Positions 53,268 to 63,428 are shown, counted from the stretch's first letter. The stretch is DNA of 64,000 nt from an uncultured Clostridia bacterium (GCA_945928865.1 CAMENZ010000001.1:124001-188000); one strand, 5' to 3'. The notes: generated from the sequence alone by a model not told the origin. Numbers and translations: made by a program.

Positions 53268-54266
53268 ATGAAATATAGAGAGAGTGAATATACTTTCGCC
53301 AGTACCTTAGTTAGAAGTAATGAAACTCATCTTCTTAGGAAAAGAGATTTTGAAAGAGTGTTGGAAGCGAAGGACAGGTCGGGTATTCTTAACATTCTTA
53401 AAGAATTTGGATACAGTGAGGATAAAAATGGTGAAGTTGATTTTTCAGAACTTTTGAATAAGGAAGAAAAAAAGCTATATAAAATGATTTTTAGCGCTAT
53501 ACCTTATGAAGAAGTTTTGAATTTTAACTTACTGTTTAAAGATTATCATAATATAAAGGTACTTGTTAAGGGAGAGGCTTTAGGCTTTGATAATGACCAT
53601 CTTTTAATGGACTTTGGTTTGATTCCTAAGGAAAAAATCAAAAGTTACATTAGGGAGAGGAATTTTATTTTCTTAGAACCTATTATGAAAGAAGGTATAA
53701 TTTTAGCTTTAGAATCCTATGGCAAAGATAGAGATCCTCAGATGATAGATGTGATTTTAGACAAGGCTTGTTATCTTCACATTATGGAAAAGGTTTTAGA
53801 AACTGAAAACCCTTTCATAATAGAATACCTTAAGCTTTCCATAGACCTTATAAATGTAAGTTCATTTTTAAGACTTAGAGAAATTCAAAAGGATAAAAAC
53901 TTTTTTAAGAAGGTTTTTATTGAAGGTGGCAATATTGAAATATCAGTATTTTTATCAGGCTATGAAGATGAAATAAGCAGCTTTTCTGATAAGCTTTATT
54001 CCCATAACCTAAAGGATTTTGTTTTAAATTCATGGGCTGAGTTGGAAAGAGGTAAGGGATATTTCTTTATGGAAAAAGCTATTCATGAAATGAAAATTCA
54101 ATATCTTAGGGCAGCAAAATATATAACTATAGGCGTTGAACCTATTCTAGCATATATGGTTGCTAAAGAGGGAGAAATTCAAAATCTAAGGATGGTATTG
54201 GAAAGTAAAACTCAAGGAGTAGATTCTCAGGTGATTTTAGAAAGACTGAGGGAAACTTATGTATAA
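53268..54266 (+). CDS. ntpC: V-type ATPase subunit C (d-like)
   Basis: The 332-residue, mostly helical protein belongs to the V-ATPase AC39/subunit C family, which links the central stalk to the K ring. Typical features are the YxxxxYTFASTLVRSNETHLL-like start, the KDYHNIKVLVKGEAL segment and the closing KEGEIQNLRMVLESKTQG. RBS GAGGAGA. It overlaps ntpF by eight bases, so the two are translationally coupled. No anomalies. Confidence 0.92.
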   Translation: MKYRESEYTFASTLVRSNETHLLRKRDFERVLEAKDRSGILNILKEFGYSEDKNGEVDFSELLNKEEKKLYKMIFSAIPYEEVLNFNLLFKDYHNIKVLVKGEALGFDNDHLLMDFGLIPKEKIKSYIRERNFIFLEPIMKEGIILALESYGKDRDPQMIDVILDKACYLHIMEKVLETENPFIIEYLKLSIDLINVSSFLRLREIQKDKNFFKKVFIEGGNIEISVFLSGYEDEISSFSDKLYSHNLKDFVLNSWAELERGKGYFFMEKAIHEMKIQYLRAAKYITIGVEPILAYMVAKEGEIQNLRMVLESKTQGVDSQVILERLRETYV

Positions 54267-54582
54267 AATAGGCGTTATAGGAGATAGAGAAAGTATTTTA
54301 GGCTTTAAAGCTGTCGGGTTTGAAGTTTTTCAATGTGCCGGCGGAGATGAAGGAAAAAAAATACTAAAAAAAATGGCGAAGGAAGATTTTGCTATAATAT
54401 ATGTGACTGAAAAGTTATATGTGGAAATGAAAAAAGAAATAGATGAATATACAGACCTTAGAGTGCCTGCTATAATTCCTGTTCCTAACAGAGAGGGAAC
54501 TTTAGGAGTTGGGCTTTCCAATGTAAAACAGGCAGTGGAAAGAGCAGTAGGAGCAGATATTTTATTCGGAGGTGACAGATAA
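54259..54582 (+). CDS. ntpF: V-type ATPase subunit F
   Basis: The 107-residue Rossmann-like subunit of the central stalk starts with YKIGVIGDRESILGFKAVG, the hallmark of A/V-type subunit F. It includes IIYVTEKLYVEM and IIPVPNREGTLGVG. It overlaps ntpC by eight bases, and ntpA begins immediately after its stop. F regulates coupling of rotation in the catalytic head. Confidence 0.94.
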   Translation: MYKIGVIGDRESILGFKAVGFEVFQCAGGDEGKKILKKMAKEDFAIIYVTEKLYVEMKKEIDEYTDLRVPAIIPVPNREGTLGVGLSNVKQAVERAVGADILFGGDR

Positions 54583-56364
54583 ATGGGTCAAGGTAAGGTA
54601 TTAAAGGTATCAGGGCCTTTAGTTGTAGCAACTGATATGGAACACGCTAATATGTTTGACGTAGTACATGTTGGAAATCAGGGGCTAATTGGTGAAATAA
54701 TTGAAATGAGAGGAGATAGGGCATCTATTCAGGTTTATGAAGAAACTGCCGGAATAGGTCCGGGAGTACCTGTAGAAACTACGGGAGCACCTCTTTCTGT
54801 AGAATTAGGACCGGGACTCATTGAAACCATGTATGATGGAATTCAAAGACCTTTAGAAGAAATGGTTAAAAATGTAGGCTCTAATATTACTAGGGGAATT
54901 AAGGTGCCGGCTCTTTCCAGAACTAAAAAATGGGCTGTTAAACCGATTTTAAAAGTAGGCGATATAGTTACAGCAGGAGATATTTTTATAACTATTCAGG
55001 AAACTGTAGTTGTAGAACACAGGGTTATGATTCCTGTAGGTCTAAACGGAGTAATAGAATGGATAGCTGAAGAGGGAAGTGAGTATACAGTAGATGAAAC
55101 TGTTTGCAAAATCCGCCTATCCGATGGTTCTCTAAAGGACTTAACATTAATGCAGAAATGGCCGGTAAGAAGGGGCAGACCCTATAAAGAAAAATTAGTA
55201 CCTGAAATGCCGCTTTTAACAGGGCAGAGGGTAATAGACACTATGTTCCCTATTGCTAAAGGTGGAGTGGCAGCAGTTCCGGGACCTTTCGGTTCAGGTA
55301 AGACTGTGGTACAGCATCAATTAGCAAAATGGGCAGATGCAGATATTGTAGTATATATAGGTTGTGGCGAGCGTGGAAACGAAATGACCGATGTACTTAT
55401 GGAGTTTCCGGAACTTAAGGACCCTAGAACAGGAGAATCCCTAATGAAGAGAACGGTTTTGATTGCTAATACTTCCGATATGCCGGTAGCAGCAAGAGAA
55501 GCCTCTATATATACAGGTATTACCATTGCAGAATATTTTAGGGATATGGGCTATTCAGTTGCCCTTATGGCGGACTCTACTTCCAGATGGGCGGAAGCTC
55601 TTCGTGAAATGTCCGGTCGTTTAGAAGAAATGCCGGGAGAAGAAGGCTATCCTGCCTACTTGGCATCCCGTCTTGCTCAGTTCTATGAAAGAGCGGGAAG
55701 AGCCATTTCTCTAGGTAAAGAAGGAAGGCTGGGAGCTTTATCGGCTATCGGTGCCGTATCTCCTCCCGGAGGTGACATTTCGGAGCCGGTATCTCAGGCA
55801 ACCCTTAGAATCGTAAAGGTTTTCTGGTGTTTGGATGCACAACTGGCTTATAGAAGACATTTCCCTGCTATTAACTGGCTTCAAAGCTATTCTCTATATG
55901 TGGATAAACTGCAAGCGTGGTATGAAAACAATGTTCATAAAGAATTCCCTAAGATGAGAGGGGAAACTATAAATCTTCTTCAGGAAGAAGCTGAATTAAA
56001 CGAAGTTGTTCAATTAGTAGGTGTAGATTCTCTATCCTCTGAGGACAGACTTAAGTTAGAAGTAGCAAAATCTATTCGTGAGGACTACTTACATCAGAAT
56101 GCTTTCCATGAAATAGATACCTACACTTCTCTAAATAAGCAGTATAAATTACTAAAATTAATATTGGCATATTTTGAAGAAGGTAAAGAAGCTATTAAGC
56201 AGGGAGCAGCTTTTAATAAAATTGTGGCTATGCCAATTCGTGAAAGTATAGGAAGATTTAAATATATTGAAGAGGCTAAAATTGATGAAAGCTATAAGGC
56301 TTTGATGGAAGAATTAGTCGATGGAATGAAAGAATTAACAGCAAGGGAGGAAGATGATGATTAA
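54583..56364 (+). CDS. ntpA: V-type ATPase catalytic subunit A
   Basis: The 593-residue catalytic subunit has the P-loop [11 protein letters not shown], Walker B region [17 protein letters not shown] with the following [17 protein letters not shown], and the non-homologous insertion of about 90 residues between the N-terminal barrel and the nucleotide domain that separates A subunits from F1-beta. It hydrolyses or makes ATP in the A3B3 head. ntpA starts on the base after the ntpF stop and overlaps ntpB by 11 bases, giving tight translational coupling. Confidence 0.97.
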   Translation: MGQGKVLKVSGPLVVATDMEHANMFDVVHVGNQGLIGEIIEMRGDRASIQVYEETAGIGPGVPVETTGAPLSVELGPGLIETMYDGIQRPLEEMVKNVGSNITRGIKVPALSRTKKWAVKPILKVGDIVTAGDIFITIQETVVVEHRVMIPVGLNGVIEWIAEEGSEYTVDETVCKIRLSDGSLKDLTLMQKWPVRRGRPYKEKLVPEMPLLTGQRVIDTMFPIAKGGVAAVPGPFGSGKTVVQHQLAKWADADIVVYIGCGERGNEMTDVLMEFPELKDPRTGESLMKRTVLIANTSDMPVAAREASIYTGITIAEYFRDMGYSVALMADSTSRWAEALREMSGRLEEMPGEEGYPAYLASRLAQFYERAGRAISLGKEGRLGALSAIGAVSPPGGDISEPVSQATLRIVKVFWCLDAQLAYRRHFPAINWLQSYSLYVDKLQAWYENNVHKEFPKMRGETINLLQEEAELNEVVQLVGVDSLSSEDRLKLEVAKSIREDYLHQNAFHEIDTYTSLNKQYKLLKLILAYFEEGKEAIKQGAAFNKIVAMPIRESIGRFKYIEEAKIDESYKALMEELVDGMKELTAREEDDD

Positions 56365-57736
56365 GGAGTATAAGACTATTAGTGAAGTTGTAGGACCTCT
56401 TATGCTGGTAAAGGAAGTTGAAGAGGTAACCTATGATGAACTGGGGGAAATCGCACTTCCAAGTGGTGAAAAAAGACTTTGTAAAGTTTTAGAAGTAAAT
56501 GGGGATAATGCTTTAGTGCAGCTCTTTGAAAGTTCTGCAGGCATAAACCTTAAGGAATCCACTGTGAAATTTTTAGGACATGGAACTCAGCTAAGTGTAG
56601 CTAAGGATATGTTAGGTAGAGTATTTGACGGTATGGGAAGACCTAAGGATGGTGGACCTGAACTGATTCCGGAAAAAAGGTTGGATATAAATGGATTACC
56701 TATGAATCCGGCGGCCAGAGATTATCCTGCTGAATTTATTCAGACCGGAGTGTCTGCTATAGATGGATTAAATACTTTGGTTAGAGGACAGAAATTGCCG
56801 ATTTTCTCAGGCTCAGGGCTTCCTCATGCAGATTTAGCTGCTCAGATAGCCAGACAGGCAAAGGTTAGAGGTGGAAGCGGTAATTTCGCCGTAGTGTTTG
56901 CTGCTATAGGTATTACTTATGAAGAAGCGGAATTCTTTGCAAATGACTTTAGAAAAACCGGCGCCATAGATAGAACTGTAATGTTTATGAATTTAGCTAA
57001 TGACCCGGCGGTAGAGCGTATAGCGACACCGCGTATAGCACTTACAGCAGCTGAATATTTAGCCTTTGATTTAGGTATGCATGTTTTGGTTATTATGACT
57101 GATATTACTAATTATGCAGAAGCTCTGCGTGAAGTTTCGGCAGCCCGTAAAGAAGTTCCGGGTCGTAGAGGATATCCGGGTTATCTCTATACAGACCTGG
57201 CAACTATGTATGAAAGAGCAGGAAGGAAGAAGGGGTTTGATGGATCTATTACCATGATTCCTATTTTGACTATGCCGGAAGACGATAAAACTCACCCCAT
57301 TCCTGACTTAACAGGCTATATTACAGAAGGGCAGATTATACTTTCCCGTGAGCTTTATAGAAAGGGCGTAAAGCCACCTATAGATGTATTACCGTCTTTA
57401 TCAAGACTTAAGGATAAGGGGATTGGTAAGGAAAAGACCAGAGAAGATCATGCGGATACCATGAACCAACTTTTTGCAGCCTATGCTAGAGGTAAGGAGT
57501 GCTTAGAATTAGTAACTATTTTAGGTGAAGCAGCTCTTACAGATATAGATTTAATGTACGCAAGGTTTAGCCAAGCTTTTGAGAAAGAATATGTTTCACA
57601 AGGCTACGAAAAGGATAGAACTATTGAAGATACTTTGAATTTAGGTTGGAAACTTTTAGGTATATTACCTAAGAGTGAACTTAAGAGAATAAAAGATGAG
57701 TATATAGACAAGTATTTAAACAAAGAAGAAGTTTAG
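56354..57736 (+). CDS. ntpB: V-type ATPase regulatory subunit B
   Basis: The 460-residue non-catalytic subunit lacks a canonical P-loop ([17 protein letters not shown] at that position), as expected for B subunits, and keeps the Arg-containing [24 protein letters not shown] block that completes the catalytic site at the A/B interface. [30 protein letters not shown] is conserved. It overlaps ntpA by 11 bases. The ribosome binding site GGGAGG lies within the ntpA coding sequence. Confidence 0.97.
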   Translation: MMIKEYKTISEVVGPLMLVKEVEEVTYDELGEIALPSGEKRLCKVLEVNGDNALVQLFESSAGINLKESTVKFLGHGTQLSVAKDMLGRVFDGMGRPKDGGPELIPEKRLDINGLPMNPAARDYPAEFIQTGVSAIDGLNTLVRGQKLPIFSGSGLPHADLAAQIARQAKVRGGSGNFAVVFAAIGITYEEAEFFANDFRKTGAIDRTVMFMNLANDPAVERIATPRIALTAAEYLAFDLGMHVLVIMTDITNYAEALREVSAARKEVPGRRGYPGYLYTDLATMYERAGRKKGFDGSITMIPILTMPEDDKTHPIPDLTGYITEGQIILSRELYRKGVKPPIDVLPSLSRLKDKGIGKEKTREDHADTMNQLFAAYARGKECLELVTILGEAALTDIDLMYARFSQAFEKEYVSQGYEKDRTIEDTLNLGWKLLGILPKSELKRIKDEYIDKYLNKEEV

Positions 57737-57796
57737 GCATAAGATGTATTTATGTTTAGATAGGATGTTAATATGTAATGTCCGGAAAGGTAGATT

Positions 57797-58477
57797 TTGT
57801 CTATGGAAAGATTAAATGTGAATCCTACCCGAATGATGCTCACAACTCTTAAGAAAAGACTGGCTACAGCTCTTAGAGGTCATAAACTTATGAAAGATAA
57901 AAGAGATGAGCTTATGAAAGGCTTTTTAGAATTGGCAAGAGAAAATAAAAACCTGCGTGAAGAAGTGGAAATTCGTCTTAAAGATGTATATGACAGTTTC
58001 ACTATGGCAGGTGCTATAATGCGAAAAGAGGTTATGGAAGAAGCCTTGATGTTGCCTAAACAGAGAGTTGAAATTCAGGTAAAAAGTAAAAATATTATGA
58101 GTGTAGATGTACCCGTATTTGATTTTCAGATGTCATCTACAGGGGAGGAAGAAATTTATCCTTATGGTTATGCGACTACATCAGGAGAACTTGATGAGGC
58201 GATAACGGATTTATCTTCTACATTGCCCTTATTATTGGAGTTGGCGGCTAAGGAAAAAGAGGCACAGATGTTGGCTGCTGAATTAGAGAGGACTAGAAGA
58301 AGAGTTAATGCTTTAGAGTATGTTAAGATTCCTCAGCTTCAGATGACTATTAAGTATATAGTTATGAAGTTAGATGAAAATGAAAGAGGAAATCAAACCA
58401 GACTTATGAAAGTTAAGGATATGATTTTGAAGGAAGCTTTGGAAGAAAAAAGACAGGCAGACGAAGCGGTTATGTAA
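57797..58477 (+). CDS. ntpD: V-type ATPase central-stalk subunit D
   Basis: The 226-residue long antiparallel coiled-coil subunit is the rotating shaft of the enzyme. The start is typical (NVNPTRMMLTTLKKRLATALRGHKLMKDKRDEL) and the C-terminal helix repeats TRRRVNALEYVKIPQL. TTG at 57797 has AAAGG at six bases; ATG at 57803 is an alternative. It is the last gene of the nine-gene operon, 60 bases after ntpB, and is followed by a terminator. Confidence 0.95.
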   Translation: MSMERLNVNPTRMMLTTLKKRLATALRGHKLMKDKRDELMKGFLELARENKNLREEVEIRLKDVYDSFTMAGAIMRKEVMEEALMLPKQRVEIQVKSKNIMSVDVPVFDFQMSSTGEEEIYPYGYATTSGELDEAITDLSSTLPLLLELAAKEKEAQMLAAELERTRRRVNALEYVKIPQLQMTIKYIVMKLDENERGNQTRLMKVKDMILKEALEEKRQADEAVM

Positions 58478-58486
58478 ATTAGGATT

Positions 58487-58524
58487 AGAAGTGGTGAGTG
58501 AAAATTCTTGCCACTTCTTTTTTT
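58487..58524 (+). terminator. Intrinsic terminator of the V-ATPase operon
   Basis: The stem AGAAGTGG / CCACTTCT is followed by a T-run and lies ten bases after the ntpD stop. Confidence 0.9.
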
Positions 58525-58579
58525 AGGTAAAGTATGTTTTGCAAGAAAACATAAAAATTGTGCAAGTTAAAAATATCTA

Positions 58580-58805
58580 AAACATAAGGGGTATCAAGGA
58601 TTTGCCCTTATGTTTTGAGGAATTTTTATTGCATCCACTGTCAAAATGTATGGTAGATGCTGTAGGTTAGACGGTTTCCCCTTACTTTCTAGGAGAGTTT
58701 CAACTGCACAGGCTTCTTTGTAGTATGAAAATAGTGTCATCCGGCAGAGTTGGTGTATTTCACACTACAACACTAACTTATACAAGGTTTGAAATAGTGG
58801 CATAT
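58580..58805 (+). repeat. Dispersed intergenic repeat, longest copy, with a 12-bp hairpin
   Basis: A perfect hairpin AAAACATAAGGG ... CCCTTATGTTTT (58580-58617) precedes a block shared with 29636-29760, which itself continues into the block shared with the minus-strand copy at 3812-3919. This copy therefore links the two others. The 445-base gap between ntpD and cbiD holds this repeat, the terminator and the cbiD promoter; no gene or riboswitch is seen. Confidence 0.6.
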
Positions 58806-58834
58806 AGCAGATTTTAAAAAGGTATGAATTGTAC

Positions 58835-58863
58835 TTGGGGAAATTCATTTTTTGTGATATAAT
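58835..58863 (+). promoter_or_regulatory. Predicted promoter of the cobalamin synthesis operon
   Basis: TTGGGG (58835-58840) and TATAAT (58858-58863) are 17 bases apart. The leader to cbiD is only about 55 bases and is too short for a cobalamin riboswitch; it holds a small inverted repeat (CCTATA/TATAGG near 58880-58893). Confidence 0.55.
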
Positions 58864-58922
58864 TACCTTGTATCAGTATACCTATACTTATAGGTGTGAA
58901 AATTTCTGTTGGGAGGTGGATT

Positions 58923-60065
58923 TTGGAATTATCTGTTGTAAAAAATGGTAAGGAACTGAGAGGCGGTTTTACTACGGGAAGCTGTGCAGCTGCAGCATCG
59001 GCGGCGGCTTTAGAAATGCTTTTGAGGGATAGTCTTATTTCACAGGTTTCTATAAAATTACCTTCCGGTGAAGAGGCAGATTTTGAGATTGAAGTATTGG
59101 AAAAAAATGTAGATAAGGTTAAGGTAGCTGTAATAAAGGATGGTGGAGATGATCCGGATGTTACTACAGGCACTAAAATAGTTAGTGAAGTTTCTCTTCT
59201 GGAATCCGATATAATTATTGATGGAGGAAAGGGAGTAGGCAGAATAACTAAAAAGGGACTTAAATGTTCCGTAGGAGAAGCTGCCATAAATCCTGTACCT
59301 AGAAAAATGATAGAAGAAAATCTTAGAACGGTAATGGAGAAATCCGGTTATACCGGAGGGGCTTCTGTTATAATCAGTGTGCCGGAGGGAGAAGAACTGG
59401 CGAAGAGAACTTATAATCCAAGACTTGGGATTATTGGTGGGATTTCCATATTGGGAACTACAGGTATAGTGGATCCTATGAGTGAAAAAGCCATAGTAGA
59501 TACTAATAAAATTCTTATAGATAAAAAATTCGCTGAGGATAGTGAAATTATTTTGATTTCACCGGGAAATTTCGGCAGAGATTTTTGCAAGGAGTATCTA
59601 AACTTAGATATAGATAAGTCAGTACCTATATCTAATTTTGTGGGAGAGACCTTAGACTATATAAAGTACAAGGGTTTTAAGAGGATTTTGTTTGTAGGGC
59701 ATACCGGAAAAATAGTTAAGTGTGCCGCAGGTATTATGAATACCCATTCTTATCAGGCAGATGGCAGAATGGAAATAATAGGCGTACATTCCGCTTTAGC
59801 AGGTGTGAGCCGTGAGAAAATAGCTCAAATTATGGAATGTGTATCGACCGATGAAGCCTTTAACATTATTAAAGAGGAACCGGGATTTAATCAGGTGAAA
59901 GATTCCATAATGGAAAAGGTTATGTATCATCTGAATTTTAGGCTTAAGGATGCTGTAAAAATTGAAGTTGTAATGTTTTCTACAGATAGAGATTTAGTTC
60001 TTAAGAGCAAAGGTGCAGATGAGTTTATAAAAATGATTGAAGAGAGAAATAATAAAGATATTTAA
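58923..60065 (+). CDS. cbiD: Cobalt-precorrin-5B C1-methyltransferase CbiD
   Basis: This 380-residue enzyme is part of the oxygen-independent corrin ring pathway. The signature GGFTTGSCAAAASAAALEM lies near residue 15, followed by IKDGGDDPDVTTGTKI, GGKGVGRITKKGL, GINPVPR-like AAINPVPRKM and GNFGRDFCKEYL. TTG at 58923 is the likely start: GGGAGGTGG lies just upstream, and an in-frame GTG at 58896 lacks a site. CbiD methylates C1 in cobalt-precorrin-5B. It opens the operon cbiD-F-G-H-J-E; the next gene begins 32 bases on. Confidence 0.95.
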   Translation: MELSVVKNGKELRGGFTTGSCAAAASAAALEMLLRDSLISQVSIKLPSGEEADFEIEVLEKNVDKVKVAVIKDGGDDPDVTTGTKIVSEVSLLESDIIIDGGKGVGRITKKGLKCSVGEAAINPVPRKMIEENLRTVMEKSGYTGGASVIISVPEGEELAKRTYNPRLGIIGGISILGTTGIVDPMSEKAIVDTNKILIDKKFAEDSEIILISPGNFGRDFCKEYLNLDIDKSVPISNFVGETLDYIKYKGFKRILFVGHTGKIVKCAAGIMNTHSYQADGRMEIIGVHSALAGVSREKIAQIMECVSTDEAFNIIKEEPGFNQVKDSIMEKVMYHLNFRLKDAVKIEVVMFSTDRDLVLKSKGADEFIKMIEERNNKDI

Positions 60066-60097
60066 GATAAATTTATAATTATAGTGAGGAGATAAAA

Positions 60098-60847
60098 ATG
60101 ATATATTTTATAGGAGCAGGTCCGGGAGCGGCAGATTTAATTACAGTAAGAGGAGCAGAAATTCTTAAAAAGGCTGATGTTATAATTTATGCAGGTTCTT
60201 TAGTAAACCCGGCACTTTTAGATTATGCAAAGGAAGAATGTAAAATATATGATAGTGCATCTATGACCTTAGAAGAAGTAATTCAGGTTATGAAAGAAAA
60301 TAAGGGAAGAGAAGTGGTTAGACTTCATACTGGAGACCCTTGTATTTATGGTGCTATCAGAGAACAAATGGATATTTTAGATAAGGAAGAATTAGAATAT
60401 ACTTCTGTACCGGGCGTTAGCTCCTTCATAGGTGCAGCAGCGGCTCTTAATGCTGAATATACTCTTCCTAATGTTAGCCAGACTGTAATTCTTACAAGAA
60501 TGGCAGGAAGAACTCCTGTACCGGAGAAGGAAGAAATTACGAAGCTGGCAGCTCATGGAGCTACTATGGTAATTTTCCTTACATCTACCATGTTGGAAGA
60601 ACTTTCTAGAAGGTTGATAGAAGGTGGATATGCACCGGACTCTCCTGCGGCTATTGTATATAAAGCAACATGGCCGGATGAGAAGGTTATAAGAACTACC
60701 GTTGAAAATATTGGTAAAGCAGCTAAAGAAGAAGGTATAAATAAGATGGCTTTAATTATGGTAGGAGGCTTCTTAGGAAGTGAATATGAACGCTCTAAGT
60801 TATATGACCCTACTTTTACTCATCTATTTAGAGAGGCAAGTAAGTAA
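60098..60847 (+). CDS. cbiF: Cobalt-precorrin-4 C11-methyltransferase CbiF
   Basis: The 249-residue SAM-dependent tetrapyrrole methylase has the family N-terminus IYFIGAGPGAADLITVRG, SLVNPALLDYA, RLHTGDPCIYGAIREQMD and PGVSSFIGAAAALNAEYTLP, which together specify the C11 enzyme. It adds the methyl at C11 before ring opening by CbiG, encoded next. RBS GAGGAGA. Its stop codon overlaps the start of cbiG (TAATG). Confidence 0.95.
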   Translation: MIYFIGAGPGAADLITVRGAEILKKADVIIYAGSLVNPALLDYAKEECKIYDSASMTLEEVIQVMKENKGREVVRLHTGDPCIYGAIREQMDILDKEELEYTSVPGVSSFIGAAAALNAEYTLPNVSQTVILTRMAGRTPVPEKEEITKLAAHGATMVIFLTSTMLEELSRRLIEGGYAPDSPAAIVYKATWPDEKVIRTTVENIGKAAKEEGINKMALIMVGGFLGSEYERSKLYDPTFTHLFREASK

Positions 60848-61875
60848 TGAAAAAAATTATGCTTCTGTCTTTTACAGATAAGGGCAGGGCTTTAGAAAAA
60901 GAAATAGAACAAATAATTCAAATGCATAAAGACTGGGGATATGAAATCTTTGAAAAGGAACCTATGGCTGCTAAAAAGCTGGTAGAATTGAATTTCCATA
61001 AGGTAGAGGCTATTGTATTTATTGGAGCTACAGGTATAGCAGTAAGATATATAGCTCCTTACTTAGTTTCTAAAGATGTTGATCCTGCAGTGATAGTTAT
61101 AGATGAAGGGAAAAAACATATAATTTCTCTCCTATCAGGACATTTGGGTGGCGCTAATGAGCTAACCGTAAATATGAGTGAAGCTTTAGGAGCGGAGCCG
61201 GTTATTACTACAGCCACAGATGTGAATGGGAAATTTGCTGTGGATGTTTGGACTAAGAAAAACAATTGTTTCATAGAAGACATTTCTAAGATAAAATTGA
61301 TTTCTTCTAAAATTCTTAAAGATGAAAAAGTTGGGCTTTATTCGGATTTTGAAATAAAAGGACAGTTACCTAAGGAAGTAGTAAGAGTTGATGGCATTGA
61401 GAGTGCATCAGACTTAGATGTGGGGATTGTTTTAAGTTTAGATAGCAGCAAAAAGGTTTTCAAGGAAAATTTAAGGGCTGTGCCTAAGATTCTAGTTATA
61501 GGTGCAGGTTGCAGGAAGGGTAAGGCAGCGGCAGATTTTGAGGCATTTTTATTAGAAACTTTAGCAGAGGAGAAACTTTCTCTTAAGGGAGCTGTGCTTT
61601 TAGCGTCCATAGACTTGAAGAAAGATGAGGAATGTTTCTTAAAGTTTAGTGAAAAGTATGGAATTGAATTTAGAACTTATGATGCAGAAGCCCTTAAGGC
61701 TTTAGAGGGAGATTTTACAAAATCTGCCTTTGTTAGCTCCATTACAGGGGTGGACAATGTCTGCGAGCGAAGCGCTTTTTTAGGCAGTGATAAGGGACAG
61801 ATTATTATGAGAAAGAAAAGCAGGGATGGAATGACCTTGGCTTTTGGAATTAAAAATTGGGAGGCAAAAATATGA
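60847..61875 (+). CDS. cbiG: Cobalt-precorrin-5A hydrolase CbiG
   Basis: The 342-residue protein has the CbiG N-terminal and central regions (VEAIVFIGATGIAVRYIAPYL, ISLLSGHLGGANELT) and a C-terminal domain (VIGAGCRKGKAA, TGVDNVCERSAFL). CbiG opens the delta-lactone and releases the C20 fragment as acetaldehyde, the step unique to the anaerobic pathway. The start overlaps cbiF by one base and the stop overlaps the cbiH start (ATGA), so the three are coupled. Two CAAAATCTGC words lie inside it. Confidence 0.94.
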   Translation: MKKIMLLSFTDKGRALEKEIEQIIQMHKDWGYEIFEKEPMAAKKLVELNFHKVEAIVFIGATGIAVRYIAPYLVSKDVDPAVIVIDEGKKHIISLLSGHLGGANELTVNMSEALGAEPVITTATDVNGKFAVDVWTKKNNCFIEDISKIKLISSKILKDEKVGLYSDFEIKGQLPKEVVRVDGIESASDLDVGIVLSLDSSKKVFKENLRAVPKILVIGAGCRKGKAAADFEAFLLETLAEEKLSLKGAVLLASIDLKKDEECFLKFSEKYGIEFRTYDAEALKALEGDFTKSAFVSSITGVDNVCERSAFLGSDKGQIIMRKKSRDGMTLAFGIKNWEAKI

Positions 61876-62606
61876 AAATATATGTAGTTGGCATAGGACC
61901 GGGAAACAGCTTATATATGACACCGGAGGCTAGACAGGCAATAGAGGAAAGCCAAGTTGTAGTAGGCTATACTCTCTATGTGGATTTAGTAAAGGATTTG
62001 ACAGAAGGAAAGGAAGTTAGGGCAACTTCTATGAAGCAGGAAGTGGACAGGTGTAAAATTGCTTTAGAAGAAGCATTACAGGGAAAGACGGTTGCCTTTG
62101 TATGTAGTGGAGATGCAGGTGTTTACGGTATGGCAGGTATTATGTCAGAGGTGGCAGAAGCTCATCCTGAGGTTGAAATTAAAACGGTGGCAGGTATTAC
62201 GGCAGCTTGCAGTGGAGCTGCAGTTTTAGGAGCACCTCTAATTCACGATTTTGCTGTAATTTCTTTAAGCGACCTTTTAACTAAATGGGAAATTATCGAA
62301 AAGAGACTTAGATTGGCGGCAGAAGGTGATTTTGTTATCTGTTTATATAATCCGAAAAGTAAAAAACGCCATGACTACATAGACAAGGCAGCTGAAATTG
62401 TTGCAAAGGTCCAGGGCTGGGATTTGCCTTGCGGATATGTTAAACACATAGGCAGGGATGGAGAATACAGCAAAATCTGCACTCTCCAAGACTTATTAAA
62501 CAATGATGATATTGATATGTTTACAACCATATTTATGGGTAACAGCACTACTAAGGTAATCAATGGCAAGTTAGTCACACCTAGGGGGTATCATCTTGAC
62601 AAATAA
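61872..62606 (+). CDS. cbiH: Cobalt-precorrin-3B C17-methyltransferase CbiH
   Basis: The 244-residue tetrapyrrole methylase starts KIYVVGIGPGNSLYMTPEA. It has TSMKQEVDRCKIALEEAL, FVCSGDAGVYGMAGI, GITAACSGAAVLGAPL and ISLSDLLTKWEIIEKRL, all typical of the C17 enzyme, which also contracts the ring. The ATG at 61872 with GGGAGG is preferred to a TTG 15 bases upstream. It overlaps the start of cbiJ by 11 bases. No fused CbiG is seen, unlike in some genomes. Confidence 0.95.
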   Translation: MKIYVVGIGPGNSLYMTPEARQAIEESQVVVGYTLYVDLVKDLTEGKEVRATSMKQEVDRCKIALEEALQGKTVAFVCSGDAGVYGMAGIMSEVAEAHPEVEIKTVAGITAACSGAAVLGAPLIHDFAVISLSDLLTKWEIIEKRLRLAAEGDFVICLYNPKSKKRHDYIDKAAEIVAKVQGWDLPCGYVKHIGRDGEYSKICTLQDLLNNDDIDMFTTIFMGNSTTKVINGKLVTPRGYHLDK

Positions 62607-63369
62607 AAAGGTGCTGGTATTTGCAGGCACTTGGGAAGGTCATAAGCTAGCTGAACATTTTGAAAACCATGGATATAGTGGAGAGTTTTGCGTTGCCACA
62701 GAGTATGGTGGGGAGATTTTGAAGATGGGAAAAGCTTCAAGCTCTATAAAAATCTTAGAGGGCAGAATGATGCCGGAAGCTATGGAAGAAAAACTGAGAA
62801 ATACAGCTTATGATTTGATAATCGATGCTACACACCCCTATGCAGTAGTGGTTACAGAAAATCTCAAAGAGGCTTGCAAGAAAACAAGCAGGGAATATGT
62901 TAGACTTCTCAGGCGTGAAACCGAATTAGAGGGAGAAGGCATAGTGCAGGTTAAGGATATTGAAGAGGCTGTGGAATTCTTAAACAGCATAGACGATAAG
63001 GTTTTACTAACCACAGGTTCTAAGGATTTGAGTCGTTTCGCAGAAGTCGACAACTTCAAGGAAAGACTTTTTCCAAGAATTTTACCGAGCCATGAATCTC
63101 TTGATTTAGCTTTAAATGCCGGTATTCCTTCAAAAAATATAATATGTATGCAGGGACCTTTTTCAGCAGACTTAAATATAGCCACTATGAAGCAGTTTGG
63201 TTGTAAGTTTTTAGTGTCTAAAAATACGGGTAAGGCAGGCGGTATGGAAGACAAACTAAAGTGTATAGATGCCGGATATAAGCTTTTGATTATAGGAAGA
63301 CCTAATAAGGAAGAGGGCTTAAATTTAGAAGAAGTAATTGACAAAGTAGACCAATTATTTAAGAAATAA
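62596..63369 (+). CDS. cbiJ: Cobalt-precorrin-6A reductase CbiJ
   Basis: The 257-residue NADH-dependent reductase begins VLVFAGTWEGHKLAEHFE and contains the family's IDATHPYAVVVTENLKEAC, TTGSKDLSRFA, ILPSHESL, CMQGPFSADLN and SKNTGKAGGMEDKL motifs. The start is TTG at 62596, with AGGGGG eight bases upstream inside cbiH. It reduces the macrocycle of cobalt-precorrin-6A. The next gene follows after 59 bases. Confidence 0.94.
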   Translation: MTNKKVLVFAGTWEGHKLAEHFENHGYSGEFCVATEYGGEILKMGKASSSIKILEGRMMPEAMEEKLRNTAYDLIIDATHPYAVVVTENLKEACKKTSREYVRLLRRETELEGEGIVQVKDIEEAVEFLNSIDDKVLLTTGSKDLSRFAEVDNFKERLFPRILPSHESLDLALNAGIPSKNIICMQGPFSADLNIATMKQFGCKFLVSKNTGKAGGMEDKLKCIDAGYKLLIIGRPNKEEGLNLEEVIDKVDQLFKK

Positions 63370-63428
63370 TATCTAGACAGCTATGTAATTTTTAGAAGGG
63401 CTGTAGATTTAACAGATAGGATAAGAAA

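Noticed and set aside
62838..63344. 168-codon open frame antisense to cbiJ
   Set aside because: cbiJ is clearly coding there; the antisense product is Ser/Leu-rich without motifs or RBS.
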